Assembly: GCA_944350345.1 (NCBI GenBank)
Contig: CALVOP010000003.1
Location: 1-64,000 of the forward strand
Reading direction: 5' to 3'
DNA length: 64,000 nucleotides
Origin: an uncultured Bacilli bacterium
GTDB lineage: Bacteria; Bacillota_I; Bacilli_A; RF39; UBA660
Each line of letters begins with the position of its first letter. The first letter of the stretch is position 1. A program made the position numbers and the translations under genes. Below, one piece after another: positions 1 to 7,785 of this stretch. Under the pieces are notes generated by a model. The model saw only the letters and a list, made by a program, of their open reading frames with translations, was not told the origin of the DNA and did no database searches.

Positions 1-6
1 TTTTGT

Positions 7-33
7 AGAACTTATTACCTTAAGTTCTTTTTT
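7..33 (+). terminator. Rho-independent terminator of an upstream gene
   Basis: A 7-bp stem (GAACTTA at 8-14 with TAAGTTC at 21-27) has a 6-nt loop and is followed directly by six T. It ends the transcript of a gene lying left of the window, within the integrated element. Confidence 0.7.
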
Positions 34-73
34 AGTTTTTATAAAAATAAACTTAAAAGAAAGGACAGAGTAT

Positions 74-280
74 ATGGGAACAATAAATGAAATTCCATCT
101 AGAATAATTGAAATAGAAACAAGTATCAAATTACTTGAATACTTAAAAAGAAAAAATGTCATAGATGATGGAATGTATAATTTTTGTATTAACAAATTAA
201 TGAATAAACTCACATTAGAAAAAAGTAAAATTAATGATGATTATATAAACAATATTGATAATTACAAAATATTAACTTAG
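74..280 (+). CDS. Small protein upstream of the serine recombinase, function unknown
   Basis: This 68-residue protein has a weak AAAGGA ribosome site. It is predicted to be mostly helical, with a central stretch (LKRKNVIDDGMYNFCINKLM) that resembles the short helix-turn-helix of SHOCT-like regions; that resemblance is only by eye. The stop codon merges with the AGGAGG site of the recombinase gene 11 bases later, so the two are surely co-transcribed. Small genes beside large serine integrases are sometimes recombination directionality factors. That role is an inference from position and nothing in the sequence proves it. Confidence 0.55.
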   Translation: MGTINEIPSRIIEIETSIKLLEYLKRKNVIDDGMYNFCINKLMNKLTLEKSKINDDYINNIDNYKILT

Positions 281-291
281 GAGGCGTTACT

Positions 292-1953
292 ATGGACTTA
301 TATACAGTTAGGAATAACATTATGAAAGGTGTTCCCTTGCAAGAATTAAAATTAAGAGTATGTTTTTATGCCAGAGTATCAACGGATAAAGATGAGCAGT
401 TGCACTCCTTATCTGCACAAATATCTTTCTTTAATGATTATATAAGTAAAATTCCTAACTGGTGTTTTATAGGTTCATATATTGATGAGGGTATTAGTGG
501 AACATCAGTCAATAAACGTGAAGAATTTTTAAGAATGATTGATGATGCTAAAAAGCATAAATTCGATTTAATATTAACAAAAGAAATATCCAGGTTTTCA
601 AGAAGCACTTTAGATAGTATCAAATATACTCAAGAATTACTGCAAGATGGTGTTGGGGTCTATTTTTTAAATGATAATATTAATACTATATTACCTGATT
701 CTGAACTTAGACTTACAATAATGTCATCGATTGCTCAAGACGAGGTAAGAAAACTATCAGAGAGAGTATCTTTCGGTATGAAAAGAAGTATTGATAGTGG
801 TACTGTATTAGGTTGTTCTAACATCTATGGTTATGTAAAAGATAAAGGAAAACTTGTTATTGATGAGAAACAAGCCGAAATGATTAAAATCATCTTTGAT
901 AGATATGCTAATAGCGCAGATGGTTTATCTAAAGTATCAAAGTATTTATATGAATTAGGTTATAAAAATAAAAAAGGTAAAAGGATAGATACAACAATAC
1001 TAACTAGAATTATCGAAAATCCAAAATATAAAGGATATTATTGTGGTCATAAAACGAAAGTATTAGATTATCGTACTAAGAAAAAGAAAAAATTAAATGA
1101 ATCTGATTGGATTATTTATAAAGACTATGAAAATGTCCCACCCATTGTATCGAAAGACTTATGGGAAAGAGCCAATAAAAAATTAAAGGAAAGGCAAGAC
1201 AGCTTTACAAACAGAGCAGTCGATAAAAAAGTATTTCAAAATAGATATACTTATTCAGGAAAAATTTATTGTGGATGTCACAACTTAACTTATCATAGAT
1301 CATCGGCTGGTAAAAGAAAAAATAATCCAGTTTGGGAATGCCAAGTATACCGGAAAGAAAGTTTAAAAGGTTGTTCTAACCCTAGAGTATTTGAACAAGA
1401 ACTAGATATAGTTTTTAAAGATATGTTTGGTAAATTATTGAAACGAAGAAAGCATATTTTCGATGACATATTAAATGATTGTAAGATTTATTTAGAAACG
1501 AATAATAATGAAGCTGAAATAAAAAATATCGAATCTAAAATTTTAATGTTTAATAATAAAAAAGATAAATTACTAGAACTTGTTATGGAAGAATATTTAT
1601 CTAAAGAAGATTATAAAAAACAGGTAGATTTGATTAATGAAGATATAATCACAAATCAAAACAGACTAAACGAATTACAAAATAATAAGCAAGATAAAAA
1701 TTATATTGAAAATAAAATTAATGAACTAAAAAAGATGTTAGATAATTGTTTAACTGATAATAAATGTTATAGTGATGTTTTTAATGAACTAATTGATAGA
1801 ATTTATGTTTATAAAGAAGAGAATAAAAAGATAAAACTAGATATTTATATTAAAACAGGAGAAAGCATAAATACATTCTCCGATAATTTGGGTAGAAAGT
1901 TTCATTTAATAGACAACTATACAACAAGTACAATCAGTTTCCACAATAGTTAA
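292..1953 (+). CDS. Large serine recombinase (site-specific integrase)
   Basis: This 553-residue protein would catalyse integration and excision through a serine-DNA intermediate. The resolvase catalytic domain is at about residues 21-165. The nucleophile is S30 in YARVSTDK, and EISRFSRS and the DEGISGTS motif are also present. A recombinase domain follows at about 175-290. A zinc-ribbon region follows, with CGC and later single cysteines at about 325-365, then a coiled coil at about 400-475. The start has an AGGAGG site overlapping the previous stop. The last ~25 residues, after KTGESIN, look like read-through across the attachment site. The TAA used lies in sequence that encodes the PBP in another frame, so the C-terminus probably differs when the element is excised. 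Confidence 0.93.
   Translation: MDLYTVRNNIMKGVPLQELKLRVCFYARVSTDKDEQLHSLSAQISFFNDYISKIPNWCFIGSYIDEGISGTSVNKREEFLRMIDDAKKHKFDLILTKEISRFSRSTLDSIKYTQELLQDGVGVYFLNDNINTILPDSELRLTIMSSIAQDEVRKLSERVSFGMKRSIDSGTVLGCSNIYGYVKDKGKLVIDEKQAEMIKIIFDRYANSADGLSKVSKYLYELGYKNKKGKRIDTTILTRIIENPKYKGYYCGHKTKVLDYRTKKKKKLNESDWIIYKDYENVPPIVSKDLWERANKKLKERQDSFTNRAVDKKVFQNRYTYSGKIYCGCHNLTYHRSSAGKRKNNPVWECQVYRKESLKGCSNPRVFEQELDIVFKDMFGKLLKRRKHIFDDILNDCKIYLETNNNEAEIKNIESKILMFNNKKDKLLELVMEEYLSKEDYKKQVDLINEDIITNQNRLNELQNNKQDKNYIENKINELKKMLDNCLTDNKCYSDVFNELIDRIYVYKEENKKIKLDIYIKTGESINTFSDNLGRKFHLIDNYTTSTISFHNS
1915..1950. other. Probable attR junction between element and spoVD-type gene
   Basis: Two reading frames meet here. 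The recombinase frame ends at 1953. The PBP frame, read as QQVQSVSTIVNGGT, is open from about 1922 and matches the conserved region just before the KTG box of class B PBPs. The crossover core must lie where host homology begins, but it cannot be placed exactly from one end. Confidence 0.5.
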
Positions 1954-2590
1954 TGGTGGAACAATGATGCAACCATTTATAGTAAAATCAATTAGTGAAC
2001 CAGAAACATCTACAATAGTTGAAGAGTACACACCTACTATAAAAAAAGAGAATGTTATAAGTAAAGAAACAAGCGATTTAGTAAAATACGTACTAGAAAG
2101 TGTTGTAGCAAACGGAAGTGGAAGAAATGCATACATAGAAAACTATAGAGTTGGAGGAAAAACTGGAACAGCGCAAAAAGTAGGAAGTGACGGAAGATAC
2201 ATGGTAGGAAACTATGTACTTTCATTTATAGGTTTTATGCCAGCAAATGATCCAGAATATGTCATTTATATAGCGATAGACAATGCAAAAGGAGTAACTC
2301 AATACGGAGGAACTGTAGCTGCTCCTATAGCAGGAAATGTTCTAAAAACTATAATTAATTTATATGATTTAGAAGAAGACACAAGTGGATTACCTAGAGA
2401 ATATTTATGGTACGAGCAAAAATATATAACAGTACCAGATGTAATTAACATGACAAAAAAAGAGGCAATAAAAGCACTAAATGGATTTACTATTGAATAT
2501 TCAGGACAAGGGGACAAAGTTATAAGCACCTCACCATCTGCAGGCGCTAGAATCAAAGAAGGCAGCATTGTCAAGATAATGTTAAATTGA
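1922..2590 (+). pseudogene. spoVD: 3' part of a SpoVD-type class B penicillin-binding protein, interrupted by the element
   Basis: Read in frame from about 1922, the product begins in the NGGT region of the transpeptidase domain. It contains the KTG box (GGKTGTAQ) and ends with one PASTA domain (from TVPDVINMTKKEA to the C-terminus). The SxxK and SxN motifs are missing because the 5' two thirds lie beyond the inserted element. The next genes are mraY and a SEDS protein, the place spoVD holds in the Bacillus dcw cluster. A separate ftsI/pbpB with PASTA domains sits at 51.6 kb, so this is most likely the sporulation-specific paralogue. A short ORF starting at ATG 1964 could be translated but would be inactive. 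The gene may be restorable by excision. Confidence 0.8.
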
Positions 2591-2611
2591 CACTTAAAAG
2601 TAAAGTATACT

Positions 2612-2639
2612 TTGGAATTATGCCATAAAAGAGTATAAT
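2612..2639 (+). promoter_or_regulatory. Promoter for mraY
   Basis: TTGGAA at 2612-2617 and TATAAT at 2634-2639 are separated by 16 bp, about 22 bases before the mraY start. It lets mraY and ftsW be expressed even though the upstream gene is interrupted. Confidence 0.6.
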
Positions 2640-2661
2640 TAATGTACGAGGAGAGATTTCT

Positions 2662-3654
2662 ATGTTAATTTTAGCAAAATCTGTTTTAGGTTTAATGATT
2701 GGATTTTTTCTTACAGTCATATTTGGCTATTTCATGATTCCAGTATTAAAAAAGATTAAATTCGGACAAGTAATAAGTACATATATCACAAAACGACATT
2801 TAGAAAAAGAAGGTACTCCAACAATAGGTGGGTTAATATTTATAATTCCTACAGTAATAACTATGATACTTTTATATTTAAGAGGAAGTTTAAATTTCTC
2901 ATATAACTTATTAATTGTCATGTTTGTATTTATTTCATATTCATTGCTAGGATTCATAGATGATTACTTAAAAATAAAAAGACACAATAATGATGGACTT
3001 AGTATAATACAAAAATTAATAGCGCAGGTATTCATAGCATTAGTATTTTTTTACATATATATGAGAAGTGGTGGAGAAACACTCTTAGAAATTACATCAA
3101 TCAACTTTAGTGTAGATTTAAAATGGACATATGGGCTTTTTATATTATTTTTACTAGTGGGAACTTCAAATGCAGTCAACATTACCGATGGAGAAGACGG
3201 ATTAGCAGCAGGACTATCAGCAGTTGCATTTGTTAGTTTTGGTATTATTACATGGGGAACTTCATGGGTAGAAGGATATCAAGAAATGGCAATTTTTTGC
3301 TTTATATTAGTAGGAGCCTTATTAGGATTTTTGGTATATAATACACATCCAGCTAAAGTTTTTATGGGTGACACCGGTTCGCTTGGCCTTGGGGCAGCAT
3401 TAGCTTCAATAGCAATATTGTCAAAACATGAGTTAAGTTTAGCTTTAATAGGTGGAGTGTTCATTGCTGAAACGTTATCAAGTCTAATACAAATAATATC
3501 AATAAGAAAATTCAATAAAAAAATATTTAGAATGGCACCTTTACACCACCATTTTGAACAATTAGGTTGGGAAGAAAGAGATATAGTAAAATTATTTTGG
3601 ATAGTTGGATTTATGTTAGGAATGATCGCAGTTTACTACGGAGTATGGTTATAA
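2662..3654 (+). CDS. mraY: Phospho-N-acetylmuramoyl-pentapeptide transferase
   Basis: MraY joins UDP-MurNAc-pentapeptide to undecaprenyl phosphate to form lipid I in the membrane. The product has 330 residues, the usual length, with about ten membrane segments. Family motifs are visible: TIGGLIF, the FIDDYLKI aspartates, NAVNITDGEDGLAAG, FMGDTGSLGLG and the MAPLHHHFE histidine cluster. The family usually has DGLDG where this protein has DGEDG. The site GAGGAGAG precedes the ATG. In Bacillus murE precedes and murD follows mraY; both are absent from this position here. Confidence 0.97.
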   Translation: MLILAKSVLGLMIGFFLTVIFGYFMIPVLKKIKFGQVISTYITKRHLEKEGTPTIGGLIFIIPTVITMILLYLRGSLNFSYNLLIVMFVFISYSLLGFIDDYLKIKRHNNDGLSIIQKLIAQVFIALVFFYIYMRSGGETLLEITSINFSVDLKWTYGLFILFLLVGTSNAVNITDGEDGLAAGLSAVAFVSFGIITWGTSWVEGYQEMAIFCFILVGALLGFLVYNTHPAKVFMGDTGSLGLGAALASIAILSKHELSLALIGGVFIAETLSSLIQIISIRKFNKKIFRMAPLHHHFEQLGWEERDIVKLFWIVGFMLGMIAVYYGVWL

Positions 3655-3674
3655 AACAAAAGGGGGTTTTATAA

Positions 3675-4754
3675 TTGAAAAAAGATAAAATATTATCTTT
3701 AGCAGTAACATTAATTAGCATTTTTGGTATAGTAATGATATACAGTTCTAGTTATATATGGGCTGAATACAAATACGACAATGCCTACAAGTACGTTATA
3801 AATCAAAGCATATTTTTTATCATAGGCATAATAATAGTTAACATAATTTCGAAAATTGACTATAACTTTTATAAGAAAAAAGCAAACCTCATATTAGGCG
3901 TTTGCTTTTTATTATTATTGCTTGTCCTTATCCCCGGGATTGGCATAGAAAGAAACGGATCGAGAAGTTGGTTTGGGATAGGTTCGCTAGGCATACAACC
4001 GAGCGAGCTATCAAAAATAGGTTTAGTAATTTTTATTTCAAAATTTTTATCCAAAAATGATAAAGAAAAAAAAGAAACAAAAAAATTTATATGGCCAGCG
4101 CTACTAATAATAGTAATATTTTTTGGTCTAATAATGCTAGAACCTGATTTTGGAACCGGAATGGTAATAGTAATGTCACTAATAGGATTAATATTCATAA
4201 CTGGCACTAAACTTGGAATTTTCATTAAACTGGGATTAGTAGGCTTAGTAGGAATTATAGGGCTAATAATAGCTGCCCCATACAGATTAAAAAGAATTAC
4301 TTCGTTTTTAAATCCATGGAGCGATCCATTAGGAAGTGGGTTTCAAATAATACAAAGTTTATATGCAATTGGGCCCGGAGGCTTACTAGGTTTTGGATTT
4401 TTAAACTCAAGACAAAAACACTTTTATTTACCAGAACCACAAACAGATTTTATATTTTCAATAATTTGTGAAGAGTTTGGAATTTTGGGGGTATTACTAG
4501 TTTCAACATTATTTGTAATAATCTTATATAGAAGTATCAAAATCAGTATAAACCAAACAGACTTATTTGGAAAATACTTAGCATTCGGATTATCATTTAT
4601 GCTAATCTTTCAAACATTACTTAATTTAATGGTAGTTGTAGGCATATTACCTGTAACGGGTGTTACCTTACCATTTATAAGTTATGGTGGAAGCAGTTTG
4701 CTCACCAGTTTAACAATGATAGGAATAATACTAAACATAAAAAATAGCAATTAA
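3675..4754 (+). CDS. SEDS-family peptidoglycan glycosyltransferase (FtsW/SpoVE type)
   Basis: SEDS proteins polymerise lipid II together with a class B PBP. The 359-residue protein has about ten hydrophobic segments. It carries the family signatures: NGSRSWF and QPSELSK near residue 95-110, the catalytic-region LEPDFGTG at about 155, and the C-terminal LPFISYGGSS. The start is TTG at 3675, preceded by AGGGGG. Its position after spoVD and mraY matches spoVE of Bacillus, and the partner would be the interrupted PBP. FtsW function in vegetative division is equally possible, so I leave the symbol open. Confidence 0.9.
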   Translation: MKKDKILSLAVTLISIFGIVMIYSSSYIWAEYKYDNAYKYVINQSIFFIIGIIIVNIISKIDYNFYKKKANLILGVCFLLLLLVLIPGIGIERNGSRSWFGIGSLGIQPSELSKIGLVIFISKFLSKNDKEKKETKKFIWPALLIIVIFFGLIMLEPDFGTGMVIVMSLIGLIFITGTKLGIFIKLGLVGLVGIIGLIIAAPYRLKRITSFLNPWSDPLGSGFQIIQSLYAIGPGGLLGFGFLNSRQKHFYLPEPQTDFIFSIICEEFGILGVLLVSTLFVIILYRSIKISINQTDLFGKYLAFGLSFMLIFQTLLNLMVVVGILPVTGVTLPFISYGGSSLLTSLTMIGIILNIKNSN

Positions 4755-4778
4755 AAAAGTTTAAAAATAAAACTTTTT
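4754..4778 (+). terminator. Possible terminator after the SEDS gene
   Basis: A 9-bp all-but-one AT stem (AAAAAGTTT/AAACTTTTT) has a 7-nt loop, and its T-run is part of the stem. It lies directly behind the stop codon. Confidence 0.45.
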
Positions 4779-4850
4779 AGCATAATAATAACCAGAAATT
4801 GGAATTAGAAATAATAAAAATATATATTAAAATAATTATTGGTGGTTATT

Positions 4851-5986
4851 ATGAATTTAGAGGAAAAACTAAAAATATTAACTGACAGTGCCAAAGTATG
4901 ATGCATCATGTTCATCAAGTGGAAGTAACAGAAAAAATAATAATGGAATTGGAAGCACAGCAATAAACGGCATATACCACTCATATTCAAGTGATGGAAG
5001 ATGCATATCACTTTTAAAAATACTTTTAACAAATGCATGCATGTACAACTGTGAATACTGCATAAATAGAAAAAGCAACGACATAAAACGCGCGATTTTT
5101 ACACCAGAAGAAATATGTTATATAACAATTAATTTTTACAAAAGAAACTATATAGAGGGATTATTCTTAAGTTCAGCCGTAATAAAAAATTCAGATTACA
5201 CAATGCAATTAATGATAGAAACAATTGAATTATTAAGAAAAAAATACCACTTTAACGGTTACATTCACGCAAAAGCAATACCGGGTGCAAGCCCAACTTT
5301 AATAAAAAAAACTAGGAAATCTAGTAGATAGATTAAGTGCCAACATAGAACTACCATCAGAACAAAGCATTCAGCTTTTAGCTCCAAGCAAACATGAAAA
5401 AGATGTGACAAACATAATGAAACAAGTTAAAAAAGAAAAAAACAAAGATTTTGTACCGGCTGGCCAATCAACACAAATGATAATAGGAGCGACAAATGAA
5501 AGCGACTATGACATAATAAACAAAAGCCCATTATTGCCATCACTAGCCATCCCAACGTTAAAAAAAGAACATAGATTATATCAAGCAGATTGGCTAATGA
5601 GATTTTATGGATTCAAACCTGAAAATCTTTTAAGTCAAGAAAATAAAAACTTTAACCTATTACTAGATCCAAAAATCACATGGGCGCTAAACAATCTGTG
5701 CGAATTTCCAAAAGAAATAAATAAAGTAGATTACTTTGAACTATTAAAAATACCAGGTATAGGCCCAAAAAGCGCAAAGAAAATAATATCGAGTAGACAA
5801 AAATTCAAAATAAAGTATGAAGACCTAAAAAAAATAGGAGTAGTAACAAAACGAGCAAAATATTTCATTTTATGTGATGGTAAATACTACTTTGACAGAG
5901 AAAATTTTAATAAAAAAATTATAGAAAAAAGCTTGATAGCAGAAGAAAACAAACCAACTTATGAACAAATGAGGCTTTTTGAATGA
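4851..5986 (+). pseudogene. Frameshifted radical-SAM protein with helix-hairpin-helix (TIGR03916-like, DNA modification/repair)
   Basis: The ATG at 4851 follows GGTGG. The product begins MNLEEKLKILTDSAK and then needs a shift at about 4895, where an extra G breaks AKYDASCSSSG. A second +1 shift lies in an A-run at about 5307-5314. Across the shifts the parts form one protein of about 375 residues. It has a CxxxCxxC iron-sulfur motif (CMYNCEYC) near residue 65, a TIM-barrel radical-SAM core, and a helix-hairpin-helix (KIPGIGPKSAKKI) near residue 300. This family is normally followed by the TIGR03915 partner, as it is here with a 4-base overlap. The first shift is not in a homopolymer, so decay is more likely than a sequencing error. 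Confidence 0.8.
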
Positions 5987-6303
5987 ACGAAGAAATAATT
6001 TACACCTACGACGGGACATTCAATGATTTAATAAATCTAATTGCAAGACTAATTAAAGTTAACAAAAGACCAACAACCATTATAGAAGAAAACAGATACA
6101 AAGATAATCTATTTGACAAAGTTATATCATATGACATAGACAAAAAAACAGTAAATTTATTAATACATAATTTAACAAAAGAAATAATCAAAACAATATT
6201 TAACGTATATTTATCAGAAAACAATGATAAAGAACTAATAATATATTACTTTACACTAAACAGTTTAAAATACAAAAACGAAATATTTAAAAAGACTTTC
6301 TAA
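5983..6303 (+). pseudogene. N-terminal fragment of a TIGR03915-like DNA metabolism protein
   Basis: The 106 residues open with NEEIIYTYDGTFNDLINLI, typical of the family that partners the radical-SAM/uracil-DNA glycosylase-linked protein. The family is usually about 250 residues; here the frame stops at 6301-6303. The same reading frame then continues as a groEL 3' remnant, so the missing half was probably deleted. Start and overlap (ATGA) with the radical-SAM relic are intact. Confidence 0.65.
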
Positions 6304-6834
6304 AAATCTAAAAACGATTTTAATAAAGAATTTATACAAAATAGAATTAACAAACTAAAAAATGGAAAAACAATTATTTATGTAGGAGGCTTAACAGAAA
6401 TAGAAATCAGAGAAAAGAAAATGAGATTTGACGATGCCTTATGTGCAATTAACACATTAAATGGAGGAGCATTAATAGGAGGTGGGATAACTTTATTAAA
6501 AATAAGTGACAAACTAGAAGAAAACAACGAAGGAGACAAAATAATAAAACAAACACTAACTAAGCCATTTGAAATACTAATAGAAAGTGTGGGGTTAAAT
6601 AGCGAAACAATAGAAAACAAAATAAGAGAAGAAAATTATAATACAATCTATAATGTAAAATCAAACAACTTTGAAAACTCAAAAGAAACAAAGATAATAG
6701 ACTCATACAATGTAGTTATAGAAACAATAAAAAATGCAAGTTCAATAGCAAATATGCTTTTAAATATATCGAGTATAATAATAAACGAAAACAACTTTTA
6801 CAAAACAAACAACAATTTTACTGATGAAATATAA
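6304..6834 (+). pseudogene. groEL: 3' relic of a chaperonin GroEL gene
   Basis: Directly after the stop at 6301 the same frame reads through GroEL's last third. Recognisable pieces are GGLTEIEIREKKMRFDDAL (GroEL: GAATEVEMKEKKARVEDAL), GALIGGGITLL (GVVAGGGVAL), and NASSIANMLLNISSIIINE (YAASVAGLMITTE). The conserved DPTKV region is eroded. The first two thirds of the protein are absent, because a different gene lies immediately upstream. The remnant cannot fold as a chaperonin. The only methionine that could start it is at 6421, without a good ribosome site. Whether an intact groEL exists elsewhere is unknown. Confidence 0.78.
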
Positions 6835-6890
6835 AATAATAATGCACAGCATTAAAAATATGATATAATAAAAAACGAAAGGTGTTAAAC

Positions 6891-7274
6891 ATGAAAAAAT
6901 TCAAAGTAATATTCTTATTTGCAATGCTAATATTCATCAGTGCATGTAACAAAACAGATAAAGTAGATGAAAATATGATTAGTATAAACATAAATGTTTA
7001 TGACAAAGAAGCAAAAGAAATATACAATCAAGAAATTAGCACAAACGAAAAATATTTATCTGAAGCAATTAAAGATATTGAAGACTTAAATGTTATTACT
7101 GTAGATAGTGAATACGGAGAATATATAACATCAATACTAGACATAAGTGAAGGCGACAATTACTACTGGAACTATTACACAAATGATGAATATGCTCAAG
7201 TGGGTATTTCTAGTTGCGAAATAAAAGATGGTACTACTTACACATTTAGGATTGAGAGGTATACAAGTGATTAA
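6891..7274 (+). CDS. Lipoprotein with a DUF4430-like domain
   Basis: The ATG at 6891 follows AAAGGTG; a GTG nine bases earlier is less likely. The 127-residue product has a lipoprotein signal (FISAC, Cys at about residue 19). It then has a small domain ending in YYWNYYTNDEYAQVGISS..DGTTYTFRIERY, the pattern of DUF4430 domains, which are found on surface proteins and beside vitamin-type ECF transporters. It overlaps the next gene by 8 bases, so the two are co-translated. Confidence 0.7.
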   Translation: MKKFKVIFLFAMLIFISACNKTDKVDENMISININVYDKEAKEIYNQEISTNEKYLSEAIKDIEDLNVITVDSEYGEYITSILDISEGDNYYWNYYTNDEYAQVGISSCEIKDGTTYTFRIERYTSD

Positions 7275-7704
7275 TTCTTTATTAATGTTAGGAGGATCTT
7301 CTAACAAGAAAATTTCAAAAGTATTTATAGTAACATGGCTTGCATATATGTTATTTGGAAGCAATTTGTCTTTAGGGCTAACTTTTCCGATTGTAAATGC
7401 TATTACATTTTTAGTAGTAACGTTGTTTATAAGTAAAATTAAAAATAACAAAGCAAACACAGTTTTATCTATAGCTTCAATATTAATTTGGAGTGTAACA
7501 ATTGATATAATTTGTTATTACTTATATCCAACAATGTCTTCAAATATCACATTGATAAATTATATATTTAATGGAATACTATTTAACTATAAATATATAT
7601 TTACAAACGTCTTAGCGTTAAGTTTAATAAAAGGACTTTCAATACTCAAAAAAACATTAACTGAAAAATTATCTACTAAAGAATGCAAAGTATTCGACGT
7701 TTAA
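7267..7704 (+). CDS. Small integral membrane protein paired with the DUF4430 lipoprotein
   Basis: The best start is GTG at 7267, inside the end of the lipoprotein gene and seven bases after GAGAGG. The 145-residue protein has about four hydrophobic segments and a basic C-terminal tail. It has no catalytic motif that I recognise. The pair resembles the lipoprotein plus substrate-binding (S) subunit arrangement of some ECF-type vitamin uptake systems. That is only an inference from the gene neighbour. Confidence 0.6.
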   Translation: MINSLLMLGGSSNKKISKVFIVTWLAYMLFGSNLSLGLTFPIVNAITFLVVTLFISKIKNNKANTVLSIASILIWSVTIDIICYYLYPTMSSNITLINYIFNGILFNYKYIFTNVLALSLIKGLSILKKTLTEKLSTKECKVFDV

Positions 7705-7728
7705 GAACTGAAAAAGTTCTTTTTTTAT
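7703..7728 (+). terminator. Rho-independent terminator
   Basis: An AAGAACT/AGTTCTT stem with a GAAAA loop and a run of T lies immediately after the membrane-protein gene. It separates this gene from murG. Confidence 0.8.
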
Positions 7729-7785
7729 TTAAAACAATACTATAATCAAAAACAATATGATATAATTTTAATAGGATGTGATTAC

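Larger units (their letters stand above)
1..1930 (+). mobile_element. Right end of an integrated element carrying a large serine recombinase (left end outside window)
   Basis: The segment holds a small ORF and a large serine recombinase, and it stops abruptly inside a spoVD-type PBP gene. The PBP reading frame is open only from about 1922 and lacks its N-terminal two thirds. Recombinase genes of this family commonly lie at one end of phages or integrative elements, next to the attachment site. The exact boundary cannot be fixed without the other end or an empty site. It most likely lies between about 1915 and 1945. What else the element carries is not visible. Confidence 0.75.

Noticed and set aside
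1964-2590. Short 208-residue protein as an independent functional PASTA protein
   Set aside because: It starts at two methionines inside the conserved NGGTMMQP stretch of a PBP and lacks the catalytic serine. It has no ribosome site, so it is the tail of the interrupted gene.
2602-2613. AAAGTATACTTT, a 12-bp palindrome before mraY
   Set aside because: Could be an operator, but AT-rich palindromes of this size are expected by chance here and it overlaps the -35 region of an ordinary promoter.
4888-5986. Programmed frameshifting or transcriptional slippage as explanation for the radical-SAM gene
   Set aside because: Two independent shifts are needed and the first has no slippery run. The neighbouring partner gene is also truncated, so decay is the simpler reading.
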